NCBI RefSeq assembly: GCF_009856445.1
Contig: NZ_WMFA01000011.1
Span: 31,276 to 95,275, forward strand
Length of the DNA: 64,000 nt
From: Halobacillus litoralis
GTDB taxonomy: Bacteria > Bacillota > Bacilli > Bacillales > Halobacillaceae
Direction: 5' to 3'
Under the pieces are notes generated by a model. It searched no databases. It was not told the DNA's origin and saw only the letters and a program-made list of their open reading frames with translations. The number at the start of each line of letters is the position of its first letter. Within the stretch, counting starts at the first letter, position 1. Positions 35,861 to 45,650 of this stretch are shown here, piece after piece. A program made the translations under genes and the position numbers.

Positions 35861-38800
35861 TTACTCCATCATTTCCTCGATTTGCTGCCTCGTTAATAAA
35901 ATGTCTCTCGGTTTGCTTCCTTTTTGTTCAGAAATGATTCCATAAGCTTCCATCTGGTCAATCAATCTGGCTGCACGGTTATAACCTACTTTGAATCGGC
36001 GCTGAATAAGTGATGCACTTGCACCATTCTGCTCGACCACAAAGTCTACAGCTTCATCAAAGATCTCATCCGTTTCTTCTTCTGTTGAAACCTGCTTCAT
36101 CAATTCTTCTTGGTGAAAAAGATATTGAGGTGGAGCGATTTTCTTAACATGGTGGGTCACTCTTTCAATCTCATCATCAGAGACGAAAGCTCCCTGGATA
36201 CGAACAGGCTGGCCTGAACCATTCTCAACAAACAGCATATCCCCTCTGCCAAGGAGTTTCTCAGCCCCTCCTGAATCAATGATGGTTCTGGAATCTACTT
36301 GTGATGACACACTAAAAGCAATTCTAGTCGGTATATTCGCTTTGATTAACCCGGTGATAACATCCACAGACGGACGCTGCGTTGCCAGGAGCAAGTGAAT
36401 TCCACATGCTCGTGCTTTTTGTGCAATCCGGCAGATGGCATCTTCAACATCTTGCGGGGAAACCATCATTAAGTCAGCGAGTTCATCAATGACAATGACC
36501 AAATAAGGGAGTTTCTCTGCTTCTCTCTGCTGCTTCTTCATTTTTTCGTTATAACGCTCAACGTCCCTTACGCCTTCTTCTACGAATTTCTCATACCGTT
36601 CTTCCATTTCTTTCACAGCCCACTTCAATGCTGTAGTAGCAGCTTTGACATCTGTAATGACCGGGGACACAAGGTGTGGAAGGTCATTATATGGTGCAAG
36701 TTCAACCATTTTTGGATCGATAAGCAAAAACTTCACATCTTCATGGTGTGCTTTGTATAAAAGGCTGATCAAGATAGTGTTGATACATACACTTTTTCCT
36801 GAGCCTGTCGCCCCCGCAATTAACCCGTGAGGCATTTTCTTCAGATTTGTAACAATAGAATCTCCACCGATATCCAGACCTAAACCAACAGTCAGAGGAG
36901 AATCGTCCTTTTGGAAAGCATCGGATTCAAAGATCTCCTGCAAACCGACCATCATGGATTGTTTATTAGGAATTTCGATTCCCACGGCTTGTTTTCCTGG
37001 AATCGGCGCCTCAATTCTAATGTCTCTCGCAGCCATACTAAGCTTGATATCATCCGACAGGTTTGTGATCTTGCTCACCTTGACCCCTGGTTCCGGCTGC
37101 ACTTCAAATCTTGTTACTGTCGGCCCCTTCATTGCGTTAACAACCTTAGCACGCACATGGAAATGTCGGAGGGTCGTTTCAAGAAGTTCCATCTGTTCTG
37201 TTATCCAGCTATCATCGAGAGACGTCGGTCGAACGGGATCTTCAAGCAAGTGTAAAGGCGTTTGATACTCCACTCTTTCTCTTTTTTCTTCTTTGACACC
37301 CTTAGCTGAAGATTCATCTACTCTAGGCTCGGGCTTCTCAGGCCGTATGTTATGTTTTTTCTCATGATCGCGATTCCTTTTATCACGCGGAGTCATAAGG
37401 ACGTTGAAAGGCACACGGCGTTTTTGTCCCTCTTTCTCATTGGAACGCTCATACGAATGTGAAGTCGCTTTACTTTTCGTTTCGTCCTGAGGCAGAGGTT
37501 CTTCTTCCTTATTAGGTTTTTCCACTTCTGCTTCTTGATACATTTCCGTTTTTCCTTCGGAATGACGATTCGGGCTCGAGGCATCGTCTCCATCTTCTTC
37601 TGGCTGCTCTTGAGTCATTTCGGACACCTTATGTTCTGCTTCTTCTTCAGTGAGCCTTTCTTTTTCCTTATGGAAGAGGGAAGGTTCCTCCTGAGTAAGA
37701 GCATCCGCGTCCTCATTGTTCAAATGTTCGCTTTCTAACTCTGTTCGATCATCCTCCTGGCTCATTTCAGAGTCTGAATCATCCCGTTCTACGTCTTCGT
37801 TTTGTTCCATAGTCAAGCCGGATTCTATCTGCTCTTCCATTATGGAAAATGTAGAGTCTTCTTTGTTTTCATTAAATTCAGGGAGTTCCCTCTGTGTTTC
37901 CTCATATTCTGTCTCTGCACGCGTTGTTATTTCCTTCGTTTCTTGCTCACCATCAGAACCTTCCGACCTCGTATGCTCTTCTTCTTTATACTCGCTCACT
38001 TCTGACCTTTCTAATGAATCTTCTTCTCCTCTTCGAATGGCCTCTTGAAGAGACTCTGAAAGATTCTCCTGGTCACTCTTATCGCCTTCGATCTCCTGGT
38101 GTTCTTTACCCTTTTCTGTTCCTAAAGATGTATCACCTGTGACCGTTTCCCCTTTACTGTCGTCTTCCATAGATAGGGTTTCATCGTGATGGTCTTCTTC
38201 TGCTTCCACCAGTTCATCATCAGCGAATGTGAGCCCTTTGTATTCTTTGGATTGATTCGGTCCCCCATTTTCTTCGTACTCACTTCTGCTTTCTTCCTTT
38301 GTGACCTCAGGTAAGCTGGTTTCTTTAGTGGCCGCTTCTTCCCGATTAAAAATATTCGGCAGATCGGAAGCTGGTTTCGGTCTAGAGTTTTCTTCATCGA
38401 CACGTGCCCTCATTCGTTTCCGTAATTCCTGCCATTGTTTTTCATCATTGGAATCAGTAAAAAATTCCGGCTGTGATTGTTGTTCCTCTACGGCATATTC
38501 TAATCTTTCCAAGCCTTTGGTAAGTTGTCGTGCCTGGTATCCGTATATAGGGGAAGGAACATCAGTAGGCGTGAAAGGGATCGATGATGTTTCCGGTAAC
38601 TCCTCAACCCCTTTTTCTTCTTTTCTAGGTCTTTTCTTCCTTTGGGGAATCCTCTCCACAGGTTCCTGTTGTTCAACGTTTTTCTTGCGTCGAGGACGTT
38701 GATAACTTTCATCTTCATTCTGAGCTTTCCCTGGCGCATCCGGAATGACAGGAAAACGAAATTCCCCTTGCTTCGGATAACGGTAAGTCATTTTTGTTTT

Positions 38801-38905
38801 AGCGTTTACATCATTTCTTTCCTCTATATTATGTAGCGTCTCCTGGTCATTTTTTTCTTCTGTATCCAACCATTTTTTCATTTTATTTCTTAAGTCTTTC
38901 CACAT
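35861..38905 (-). CDS. sftA: DNA translocase SftA (FtsK/SpoIIIE family) with very long acidic linker
   Basis: About 1014 residues. After a short basic start (WKDLRNKMKKWL) comes roughly 500 residues of low-complexity, strongly acidic sequence rich in Glu, Asp, Ser and Thr. The motor follows: beta domain (VTRFEVQPEPGVKVSKI), Walker A GATGSGKSVC near residue 697, Walker B LVIVIDELADLMM, and a C-terminal gamma winged helix (ASLIQRRFKVGYNRAARLID). No TM segments, so it is the soluble SftA type rather than SpoIIIE; it moves DNA away from the closing septum. Start uncertain: ATG 38905 chosen over GTG 38914; GAGAGTGA is the only weak site. Confidence 0.95.
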   Translation of the reverse strand: MWKDLRNKMKKWLDTEEKNDQETLHNIEERNDVNAKTKMTYRYPKQGEFRFPVIPDAPGKAQNEDESYQRPRRKKNVEQQEPVERIPQRKKRPRKEEKGVEELPETSSIPFTPTDVPSPIYGYQARQLTKGLERLEYAVEEQQSQPEFFTDSNDEKQWQELRKRMRARVDEENSRPKPASDLPNIFNREEAATKETSLPEVTKEESRSEYEENGGPNQSKEYKGLTFADDELVEAEEDHHDETLSMEDDSKGETVTGDTSLGTEKGKEHQEIEGDKSDQENLSESLQEAIRRGEEDSLERSEVSEYKEEEHTRSEGSDGEQETKEITTRAETEYEETQRELPEFNENKEDSTFSIMEEQIESGLTMEQNEDVERDDSDSEMSQEDDRTELESEHLNNEDADALTQEEPSLFHKEKERLTEEEAEHKVSEMTQEQPEEDGDDASSPNRHSEGKTEMYQEAEVEKPNKEEEPLPQDETKSKATSHSYERSNEKEGQKRRVPFNVLMTPRDKRNRDHEKKHNIRPEKPEPRVDESSAKGVKEEKRERVEYQTPLHLLEDPVRPTSLDDSWITEQMELLETTLRHFHVRAKVVNAMKGPTVTRFEVQPEPGVKVSKITNLSDDIKLSMAARDIRIEAPIPGKQAVGIEIPNKQSMMVGLQEIFESDAFQKDDSPLTVGLGLDIGGDSIVTNLKKMPHGLIAGATGSGKSVCINTILISLLYKAHHEDVKFLLIDPKMVELAPYNDLPHLVSPVITDVKAATTALKWAVKEMEERYEKFVEEGVRDVERYNEKMKKQQREAEKLPYLVIVIDELADLMMVSPQDVEDAICRIAQKARACGIHLLLATQRPSVDVITGLIKANIPTRIAFSVSSQVDSRTIIDSGGAEKLLGRGDMLFVENGSGQPVRIQGAFVSDDEIERVTHHVKKIAPPQYLFHQEELMKQVSTEEETDEIFDEAVDFVVEQNGASASLIQRRFKVGYNRAARLIDQMEAYGIISEQKGSKPRDILLTRQQIEEMME

Positions 38906-39013
38906 TACGTTCACTCTCTTTTCAATTTTTAAATCACTTATAGGATTATCCCTATTTTAACAGGTTTGTGGCATTGGTTGGTTTACAATACCTTTAAAAA
39001 TGACTTTTGAATC

Positions 39014-39045
39014 AAAAAAAGCAAAGCAGCTGGGCTACTTTGCTT
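39014..39045 (-). terminator. ytpR terminator
   Basis: AAGCAAAGTAGC pairs with GCTGCTTTGCTT on the minus strand (one mismatch), then seven T. Confidence 0.82.
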
Positions 39046-39058
39046 ATCTCTATCCTGA

Positions 39059-39664
39059 TTAAACTTCAAAAGACTGCCCAATAACAGCATCTTCGTCAAG
39101 AACGAGGATTCCTTTTTCGTTTGGTGCATCTGGGAGGTTCAACTCTTTTGCAGAGCAGATCATTCCCGATGAAGGAACGCCTCTCAATTCTGCATCTTTG
39201 ATTTTCATTCCACCAGGCATCACCGCTCCTACTTTAGCAACAACGACTTTTTGCCCCTGATCGATGTTCGGAGCACCACAGACAATCTGCAACGTTTCAT
39301 CTCCGACATCTACCTGGCAAACACTTAATTTGTCAGCATTCTCATGTCCTGATTTTTCCTTCACATATCCAACGACGAACTTCGGACTTAAATCAAAGTC
39401 AAGCACATCGTCGAGCTGATTTTTCGTGAAGAGGTCTTTGATCGGGGCTAGCATTTCTTCGGTCAAACGCATTTTCCCCTGACTTTCGATATTAAAATAC
39501 TTGGAGGCATTGAAAATGTTATAGCCGAGCAAAGAACCGTCTTTACTATTGGTTATTTTCACTACATCGCCATAAGCTTCCTGTTTAAATGTGTCACGGT
39601 CTCCATCTTTGATTGGAATAATCAGGACATCTCCGATTCCTTGCTTATTGTAAAATACATCCAT
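39059..39664 (-). CDS. ytpR: YtpR, tRNA-binding-domain protein
   Basis: 201 residues: an N-terminal part of about 90 residues typical of YtpR, then an OB-fold tRNA-binding domain like that at the N-terminus of PheT ([58 protein letters not shown]). A stand-alone relative whose RNA target is unknown. Starts 3 bases after the upstream DUF1444 gene ends, so the two form an operon. Confidence 0.92.
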   Translation of the reverse strand: MDVFYNKQGIGDVLIIPIKDGDRDTFKQEAYGDVVKITNSKDGSLLGYNIFNASKYFNIESQGKMRLTEEMLAPIKDLFTKNQLDDVLDFDLSPKFVVGYVKEKSGHENADKLSVCQVDVGDETLQIVCGAPNIDQGQKVVVAKVGAVMPGGMKIKDAELRGVPSSGMICSAKELNLPDAPNEKGILVLDEDAVIGQSFEV

Positions 39665-39667
39665 GTT

Positions 39668-40486
39668 CTACTCTTCCTTTCGATCCTTATTCGGTTTCTT
39701 CTGAGCAAGAATGAAAATCGGTTCCAGCTGTTTATCCTCATATAAAAACGACAAGGAAGTAACAGGTACCGTTCCTTCTGCAAAGAATTTCATAGCCATC
39801 TGAGCTAATATATCATATCCTTCTGAATTTTGGACATCTGCAAAGATAATAACATCCTGATGAGGAATGCTGATGGCTAGCTCTCCTTTACACTCAGCTT
39901 TGAGCTTTTCAAGAAGAGCCTCATTCAGGATACGACTTGCATCATAACCATCCCTTATTGAATGGAAATAGAAGTCATTTCCGTACACGGTGTCTTTTTT
40001 CATCTCAACAGGAAGAGATCGCACATTAAATCCAGCCACTTCCTTAATTCTGTCTAAAGACCAACCCTCGTCTTCCAGCATTCTCTCATCAATTAATTGA
40101 TAAGATTTGCCTAAGTCCAAAGCATAATAAATCCGTGTTTCTGCTGTATGGTCGACATAGACCAACTTTTTCCCCTGCTCGGTTTCCGTCGGAAATGAAG
40201 CGGCTCGTATAACAGGAAAAATATGCTGTTCTTTACCTGTCAGCTTATGATCTTCATTCATAACTCGAAGAGCTTCTTTCACATGGTCTTCCAGCTCATC
40301 AATGGCTTCTTCCCCGCGCGATTCATACTTCGAAATCACATTCGGCAATGTAATCGTAATCCCTTTCCCGGAGTGACTCCACTCGACACGGAAGGTATCT
40401 TTATCTCTATTGAATGTCGTTTTCCATTGATCATTCGCTAGACGTTCTTCAAGTTTTTTCTTCATCTTAATGCTTGTCATTTTCAT
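39668..40486 (-). CDS. ytpQ: DUF1444-family protein (YtpQ)
   Basis: 272 residues, cytosolic, conserved in Bacillaceae next to ytpR and ytpP. ATG at 40486 follows AAAGGAGG; an upstream reading to 40582 lacks a site. Segments such as FRVEWSHSGKGITITLPNVIS and the C-terminal VPVTSLSFLYEDKQLEPIF fit the DUF1444 family. No catalytic motif known. Upstream lies repeat copy B. Confidence 0.85.
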   Translation of the reverse strand: MKMTSIKMKKKLEERLANDQWKTTFNRDKDTFRVEWSHSGKGITITLPNVISKYESRGEEAIDELEDHVKEALRVMNEDHKLTGKEQHIFPVIRAASFPTETEQGKKLVYVDHTAETRIYYALDLGKSYQLIDERMLEDEGWSLDRIKEVAGFNVRSLPVEMKKDTVYGNDFYFHSIRDGYDASRILNEALLEKLKAECKGELAISIPHQDVIIFADVQNSEGYDILAQMAMKFFAEGTVPVTSLSFLYEDKQLEPIFILAQKKPNKDRKEE

Positions 40487-40600
40487 CTTTTTTCCTCCTT
40501 TATTATGGGAAGAAAGAATTTGTTTACTATTTTCGTTTCTTCTAACTACATCGTTTTCTATTATACACATTTCCCCCTCCATAACAAAAGTACAACGCTA

Positions 40601-41351
40601 TTCAACTAACTGGCAGGTTTCTTGAAGACTCAGTTTCGAGATGTTCTTTGAGTGGATGGGGGCTGCGGGGAATAACTCGCTTTCCGCGGGAGCGCGATGA
40701 GCCTCCTCAGGCTGACGCCTTCCGGGGTCTCACCTAGCACTCTTTTCCCGCAGGAGTCTCGCCATTCCCCTCCGCCCACTTACCAAGGAAGATTCTCGAA
40801 ACCACTACTTAAAAAATCACTTGTATGGTTATTAGAAGTGAATGATATAAACTCTACCCCAATTGACGTTTAGCTTAGGCAAATGCTTGATACAAGGCAC
40901 TTTATGCCCGCCTAGGGGAGAAAAATTGGAACCTTCCTTATACAGGTGTTCTAATCATCCACTTCCCTCAACCATTCAAGCTGACCCTTTTAGAAGTGGT
41001 TTCGAGACACTTATAAGGTCAAGGGGCGGAGGGAAACGGTGAGACTCCTATCCTTTAGTGTGGAGGTGCCTTGGTCAGCGGCGTATGGACTGGACTGAGC
41101 TGGCGGAGATAAAGGAAACACGGAGAGCGTAGCGATTCGATGTTGACTTATCGTACAGAAGCGAGGGAAGTCTCACTAGCCGCTAGGCGCCGGAACCGGA
41201 TAACAAAAGGACGTGTGGGACAGGTGAGACCCCGGAAGGCGTAGCCTGAGGAGGCTCACCGCCCGCCCCATGGAAAGCGAACCTTTTCCCGTAGCCCCTA
41301 TGCTCTTATATACACCTCGAAACTGAGTCTTCAACTAAAGGGAGCTTTAGT
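40601..41351. repeat. Composite palindromic repeat, copy B, with an insert
   Basis: Ends GAAGACTCAGTTTCGAGA (40624-40641) and its 17-base complement (41316-41332) bound a 709-bp element in a gene-free gap. Flanks match those of copy A in inverted order: CTGGCAGGTTTCTT on the left, CTAAAGGGAGCTTTAG on the right. Inner arms TCTCGAAACCACT (near 40792) and AGTGGTTTCGAGA (near 40993) form a second inverted pair. Interior unique sequence is homologous to copy C. An extra segment of 177 bp lies between two GGTGAGAC repeats (41038-41045 and 41223-41230). No transposase. Confidence 0.9.
41046..41222. mobile_element. 177-bp insert within repeat copy B
   Basis: Absent from the otherwise collinear copy C. 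Flanked by an 8-bp direct repeat GGTGAGAC, as a target duplication would give. It can fold on itself: AGTCTCAC at 41169-41176 pairs with GTGAGACT at 41039-41046, and AGCGGC near 41077 with GCCGCT near 41179. No coding capacity. A second small non-autonomous element or a module duplication are both possible. Confidence 0.5.
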
Positions 41352-41369
41352 GAACAAATGAAAGTGAAT

Positions 41370-41405
41370 GAAAAAAAGGCCGCGCTTTGGCGCGGCCTTT
41401 TTTTA
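41370..41405. terminator. ytpP terminator
   Basis: GGCCGCGC / GCGCGGCC stem with TTTG loop, seven A before and seven T after, so it can act on both strands; on the minus strand it ends ytpP. Confidence 0.9.
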
Positions 41406-41720
41406 TTGGTCAAGTTTGTTAATGAATTCCTCGATTTGTTCTTTTGTTTTTCGGTCCTTACTGACAAAGCGACCGACTTCTTCTCCATCCTTGAAAGCGA
41501 GAAAACTAGGAATACCGAACACATCGTTTTCTGCACAGATGTGGATAAATTGATCCCGGTCGACATATACGAATTTCCATGTTTTATACTTCTCCTCCAA
41601 TTCTGGAAGGAATGGTTCAATCACTCTGCAATCTGGACACCAGTCGGCAGAGAATAAGAAAATGACAGATTCATTATTTTGAAGTTCTTTCATCTGTTGA
41701 TCTGATTCTAGTGTAATCAT
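41403..41720 (-). CDS. ytpP: Thioredoxin-like protein YtpP
   Basis: 105 residues with a thioredoxin fold and the redox motif C-P-D-C (SADWCPDCRVIEPFL) near residue 28-31, and the cis-Pro loop GIPSFLAFKDG. Thiol-disulfide exchange partner in the cytoplasm. Acidic CPDC differs from CGPC of thioredoxin. ATG follows GGAGGTGACC. Order with ytpQ and ytpR matches B. subtilis, although repeat B now separates them. Confidence 0.92.
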   Translation of the reverse strand: MITLESDQQMKELQNNESVIFLFSADWCPDCRVIEPFLPELEEKYKTWKFVYVDRDQFIHICAENDVFGIPSFLAFKDGEEVGRFVSKDRKTKEQIEEFINKLDQ

Positions 41721-41754
41721 TTCTGGTCACCTCCAACGTTATTCTAGCACATGA

Positions 41755-42783
41755 TTAATCGTATTGAATAATCATATCGCCTGGCTTGATCCATCCTTTT
41801 CTGCGGAACCATAGCGCCACAAGATAACTGATCAGGGCTGGTCCTATAAAATGAAAACTGACAATGATCCAGAAGATGTCCCATGAAAACCCCATAGACT
41901 CAAAAGTCATAATTTGGCCTACGAAACCGCTCGTTCCCATTCCGGAACCTGCGGCATTGTTTTCTACGCTTAACCAGACGGTTGCAATAGGGGCCAAGAC
42001 AGCACCGGCTATCGTTGGAGGAAGAATAATCAGAGGTTTTTTCACCACATTCGCAACTTGTAGCATGGATGTCCCAATCCCCTGAGCTAGAGCCCCGCCA
42101 AATCCGTTATCTCTGTAACTAATGGTAGCAAAACCGATCATCTGCGCGGCACATCCTACGGTGGCTGCTCCTGCTGCAACACCATCTAAAGAGAGCATTA
42201 AAGCTATAGCCAGACTGGATATAGGTGCTGTTAAGGCAATCCCCATTAGTACAGCTACAAGTGCCCCCATAACCAATGGCTGTTGCTGCGTTGCCCAGTT
42301 AATGATGCTCCCTATCCCTGCCATAAAACGTCCAATCGGGGCGCCTATCGCTGCTGCTACACAATAACCTACAATAATCGTGACAAAAGGAGTCAGGATG
42401 ATATCAATCTTAGTTTCTTTACTGACGATTTTCCCGAACTCAGTCGCTAATAAGGCTGCGATATAACTTCCGGCAGGGCCGCCCAGTTCTGCCCCGGCGG
42501 CCCCACTGAATAAGGCTGCAAAAATTACCAGCGGTGGTGCTTTAAGCCCATAAGAAATCGCAGCTCCAATGGCTCCCCCCCATATTTTAGAGTCCATTGC
42601 AAAAGTACCCATCTCAATGAACGATTCTGATAGAACGATTATATCTGTCTGTTCGCCAATTGTTTTAATAATTAATCCAATAATTAATGAAGAAAACAGA
42701 CCCAATGCCATGTAGCTTAATGCGGTAACAAAATAAGCCTGAAAGGACAATTGGACTCCTTTTCTTTTTAAGAATGTAAGCAT
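41755..42783 (-). CDS. PTS_EIIC_2-family membrane protein (orphan)
   Basis: 342 residues, about nine or ten TM helices rich in Gly and Ala (IWGGAIGAAISYGLKAPP, LALMLSLDGVAAGAATVGC, GFATISYRDNGFGGALAQG). These repeats and NGFGG match the PTS_EIIC_2 family annotated as sugar-phosphotransferase IIC components. No EIIA or EIIB gene is nearby, so phosphorylating transport is doubtful and the substrate unknown. ATG follows AGGAGG. Divergent from the MCP gene. Confidence 0.8.
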   Translation of the reverse strand: MLTFLKRKGVQLSFQAYFVTALSYMALGLFSSLIIGLIIKTIGEQTDIIVLSESFIEMGTFAMDSKIWGGAIGAAISYGLKAPPLVIFAALFSGAAGAELGGPAGSYIAALLATEFGKIVSKETKIDIILTPFVTIIVGYCVAAAIGAPIGRFMAGIGSIINWATQQQPLVMGALVAVLMGIALTAPISSLAIALMLSLDGVAAGAATVGCAAQMIGFATISYRDNGFGGALAQGIGTSMLQVANVVKKPLIILPPTIAGAVLAPIATVWLSVENNAAGSGMGTSGFVGQIMTFESMGFSWDIFWIIVSFHFIGPALISYLVALWFRRKGWIKPGDMIIQYD

Positions 42784-42898
42784 TTCTCAACCTCCTGAAG
42801 TGAACAAAACTATCATACACCCATTTCAAACAGGTGTAAATACACTTCCTGCGTATCAATATAAGCAAAAAGACCCCTTACGCTACTCATCACCCCTA

Positions 42899-42927
42899 TT
42901 GTTTTACTAGATAAAAAGATCTATAAT
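42899..42927 (+). promoter_or_regulatory. Promoter of the MCP gene
   Basis: TTGTTT (42899-42904), 17 bp, TATAAT (42922-42927). I looked for a sigma-D motif (TAAA-N15-GCCGATAT) and found only a poor match overlapping it. Confidence 0.55.
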
Positions 42928-42974
42928 TAATCAGTATATAAAGAAATTTGTGAAATTTTAAAAGGAGGGGTCGA

Positions 42975-45092
42975 ATGAAGTCGATTAGAGGCCGAATGCG
43001 TTTTCTGTTGATCGTAGCAGTTATTGGTATTGTTGCCATCTTTGTTTTTTCTACATATTTCTTTCAGGAACAAAAAGAGATGGCACAACGAACGAAAGAG
43101 GTTCAACAGTCACTCGCGGACAGCCAAAAAATCAATTATCTAATGTCTAAAACCTTAATTGAGCAACAAAAGTTTTTCAATAACCCAAGTGCTGAGCAAG
43201 GGGAGGAGACAGCAGCCGCTATCCAATCCGTTAAAGAAACAGCGATTAACTTTTCCAACGAGTATAAAAGTTATCCCCGTATCAACAGTCAATTCACGGA
43301 AATTACTAAGAAAGCTGTTCAATATCAAGAAGAATTAGGTCCTTTAGTTAATATGTATAAACTAGTAGGATTTACTGAGAATGAAGGACTACATAAACAC
43401 ATTCAAACATCTTATGAAAATTTCAACGATGTTATTGAGTCTGTGAACAGTGAACCATTGAAGAATTCCTTGCTTGCGATGAAAGTAAGCGAACGAAATT
43501 ACATTAATGAACCGAACTCCGAGCAATTATCTGCATTTAAAACCAGTTCTCAAAATTTTAAAGATACAATTAAGACAATGGGTCTGGATGCTAACCAGTC
43601 TTCCACTTTAAGCCGGAACCTATTGAAATATGAACAGACCATCAACTCCATGGATAATACATTCACACAAGCCAGCTCCATCCGCACCTCCTTTGAAGGG
43701 ATTGCGGCAGATGTCTCCAGTCAAGTGGATGATGTTATGTCAACCGCAAGTGAATTAAACGCATCCATGAGTAACGATCAGAAACAGCGACAACAATGGT
43801 TAACAACATTACTTGCAATAATCGGCGGACTTATTTTAATCGTGATCTTAACTACGGGTTTCTTCTTAATTCGGTCCATTAAAAAATCCATAAACAGCCT
43901 CAAGGAAAGTGCCACGCTTATTGGTGAAGGCGATTTGTCTCATCGTGTAGATTTGACTTCCAAAGATGAGATGGCTGAACTGGGTATGCAATTTAACCAG
44001 ATGGCCGAGAGAATGGAACAATCTGTACGGAAAGTCCTTCAAGCTACGGGTGTCCTTAATACTTCATCTGAGAATCTCGCTTCCATTTCAGATCAAACGA
44101 CAAATCAAGCAGAAGAAGTAAATGAAGCAATTAGTCAAGTAGCAGCTGGATCGCAGGATCAAGCTCAAAAAATTGATGAAACTCACCAATTCATCCAGCA
44201 AGTCTCAGAAGCTATCAACGATACAAAAAAAGCTTCTGGAACGATTCAATCCAAACTGATGGAAGCTGAATCGGAAGGACATGCCGGCTTACAAACGGTC
44301 GCTGATTTAGAAAAGACTTCCAGAGACTTTATCGACCTTGCTTCCCATATGACTGAAGAAGTGCAGAACGCTTCAAAAAAATCTGAAGAAGTAAATAAAG
44401 TGGTCACAACGATTGAAGGAATTGCAGATAGTACAAACCTCTTAGCCTTAAATGCCGCTATCGAATCAGCGAGGGCTGGTGAGTCAGGAAAGGGATTTGC
44501 CGTCGTTGCCGATGAAGTTAGAAAATTAGCAGAACGGTCGAAACAGGAAGCAGGAAGCATTCAAAACATGATTACAACCATGTCCACCCAAATGACCACT
44601 CTTTCTAATGAAGCAGAGAAGTTTAAACACTTTCAGTCTTCACAGGATAAAGCTGTCACTCAAACCAAAGATGCTTTCGAACGGATCGCCTCTTATGTAC
44701 AATCGATGAATGAACAAATACGGGAAGTAAATGAAGCGGTTGAAGGTGTGGATCGTGTAAATGAGGAAGTGAAAGAAAGGTTGCAGAGCATTAGTATAAT
44801 ATCAGAAGAAGCTGTAGCTACAGCAGAGGAGGTTGCTGCCTCCAGTGAGAACCAATTACTATCAATTGAAAAAGTTCACCATTCAGCTACTGACCTTCAG
44901 GGACTTTCCCAGGAACTATCCGCTGAAATCAGCCAGTTCAACATCAATGAAAACACAAGTGATCATTTGGAAGAATTAGACGCTGATGAAACTTTCGAAG
45001 AAGCCGAATTCCAATTGGAAACCAACAACATCGAAGAACAGCCGAACAAGAAGATAGAGCCTGCCCATGAAGAGGAAAGGCTCTCATCATAA
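42975..45092 (+). CDS. Methyl-accepting chemotaxis protein
   Basis: 705 residues. TM1 (about 10-30), an extracytoplasmic helical sensor of about 245 residues with no PAS/Cache signature (helical-bundle type), TM2 (about 276-299), HAMP (about 300-352) and the methyl-accepting signalling coiled coil, with the tip [15 protein letters not shown] near 488-502. The end is acidic ([12 protein letters not shown]). It reports to CheA/CheW and thus to the flagellar motor. No che genes nearby. Starts after AGGAGGGG. Ligand unknown. Confidence 0.95.
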   Translation: MKSIRGRMRFLLIVAVIGIVAIFVFSTYFFQEQKEMAQRTKEVQQSLADSQKINYLMSKTLIEQQKFFNNPSAEQGEETAAAIQSVKETAINFSNEYKSYPRINSQFTEITKKAVQYQEELGPLVNMYKLVGFTENEGLHKHIQTSYENFNDVIESVNSEPLKNSLLAMKVSERNYINEPNSEQLSAFKTSSQNFKDTIKTMGLDANQSSTLSRNLLKYEQTINSMDNTFTQASSIRTSFEGIAADVSSQVDDVMSTASELNASMSNDQKQRQQWLTTLLAIIGGLILIVILTTGFFLIRSIKKSINSLKESATLIGEGDLSHRVDLTSKDEMAELGMQFNQMAERMEQSVRKVLQATGVLNTSSENLASISDQTTNQAEEVNEAISQVAAGSQDQAQKIDETHQFIQQVSEAINDTKKASGTIQSKLMEAESEGHAGLQTVADLEKTSRDFIDLASHMTEEVQNASKKSEEVNKVVTTIEGIADSTNLLALNAAIESARAGESGKGFAVVADEVRKLAERSKQEAGSIQNMITTMSTQMTTLSNEAEKFKHFQSSQDKAVTQTKDAFERIASYVQSMNEQIREVNEAVEGVDRVNEEVKERLQSISIISEEAVATAEEVAASSENQLLSIEKVHHSATDLQGLSQELSAEISQFNINENTSDHLEELDADETFEEAEFQLETNNIEEQPNKKIEPAHEEERLSS

Positions 45093-45094
45093 CT

Positions 45095-45138
45095 AAAAAG
45101 AAGTCCAGCAAAAGCTCGTTTGCTGGACTTCTTTTTTT
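45095..45138 (+). terminator. MCP gene terminator
   Basis: AAAAAGAAGTCCAGCAAA pairs with TTTGCTGGACTTCTTTTT; long T run. Confidence 0.92.
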
Positions 45139-45183
45139 ACATCTTCCATACTAAAGAAAAGGGAATTTCAAGGAGGATGAGCA

Positions 45184-45624
45184 ATGGAATTAACTATTTA
45201 TCTAGCAGGTCAAATTCATGATGATTGGCGAAACGAAATAAGAAAAAAAGCAGAAAAGGAAAAGTTACCTACCCGCTTTGTAAGTCCACAAGAGAATCAT
45301 GCACTTTCTGATGATATCGGGGAGAAGATTTTAGGTGAACAGCCAAATAAGGTGTATCGTGATGAGGCTGCCTCCAGTGTAAATAATTTCAGAACACGTG
45401 TTTTACTCCAAAAATCTGATGCTGTTATTGCTTATTTCGGAGAGTCCTACAAACAGTGGAATACAGCGATGGATGCAGGTGCAGCCCTACAGGCTGGAAA
45501 ACCTTTGATTTTAGTAAGACCTGAATCTCTTGTTCATCCACTCAAAGAATTATCCAACCAAGCTGATGTAACCGTCGAGACATTAGACCAGGCCCTTGAC
45601 GTTCTTACCTACTTATATGAATAA
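45184..45624 (+). CDS. ytoQ: YtoQ-family protein
   Basis: 146 residues, full family length. The sequence follows B. subtilis YtoQ throughout: LTIYLAGQIHDDWRNEI, NFRTRVLLQKSDAVIAYFGE, YKQWNTAMDAGAALQAGKPL and LVRPESLVHPLKELSNQADV. The fold is similar to nucleoside 2-deoxyribosyltransferase/TIR-like small proteins (inferred from the AGQIH and DAVIAYF pattern); substrate unknown. AAGGAGG seven bases before ATG. Downstream lies repeat C. Confidence 0.92.
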   Translation: MELTIYLAGQIHDDWRNEIRKKAEKEKLPTRFVSPQENHALSDDIGEKILGEQPNKVYRDEAASSVNNFRTRVLLQKSDAVIAYFGESYKQWNTAMDAGAALQAGKPLILVRPESLVHPLKELSNQADVTVETLDQALDVLTYLYE

Positions 45625-45650
45625 ACCTTAAATGAGTTATTAAAGTATAT

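Noticed and set aside
37716..38142. Long Ser/Leu-rich frames on the plus strand opposite sftA
   Set aside because: Antisense shadows of the acidic Glu/Asp codon runs.
42905..42940. Sigma-D motif for the MCP gene
   Set aside because: The -10-like half matches GCCGATAT poorly; a sigma-A pair with correct spacing overlaps it.
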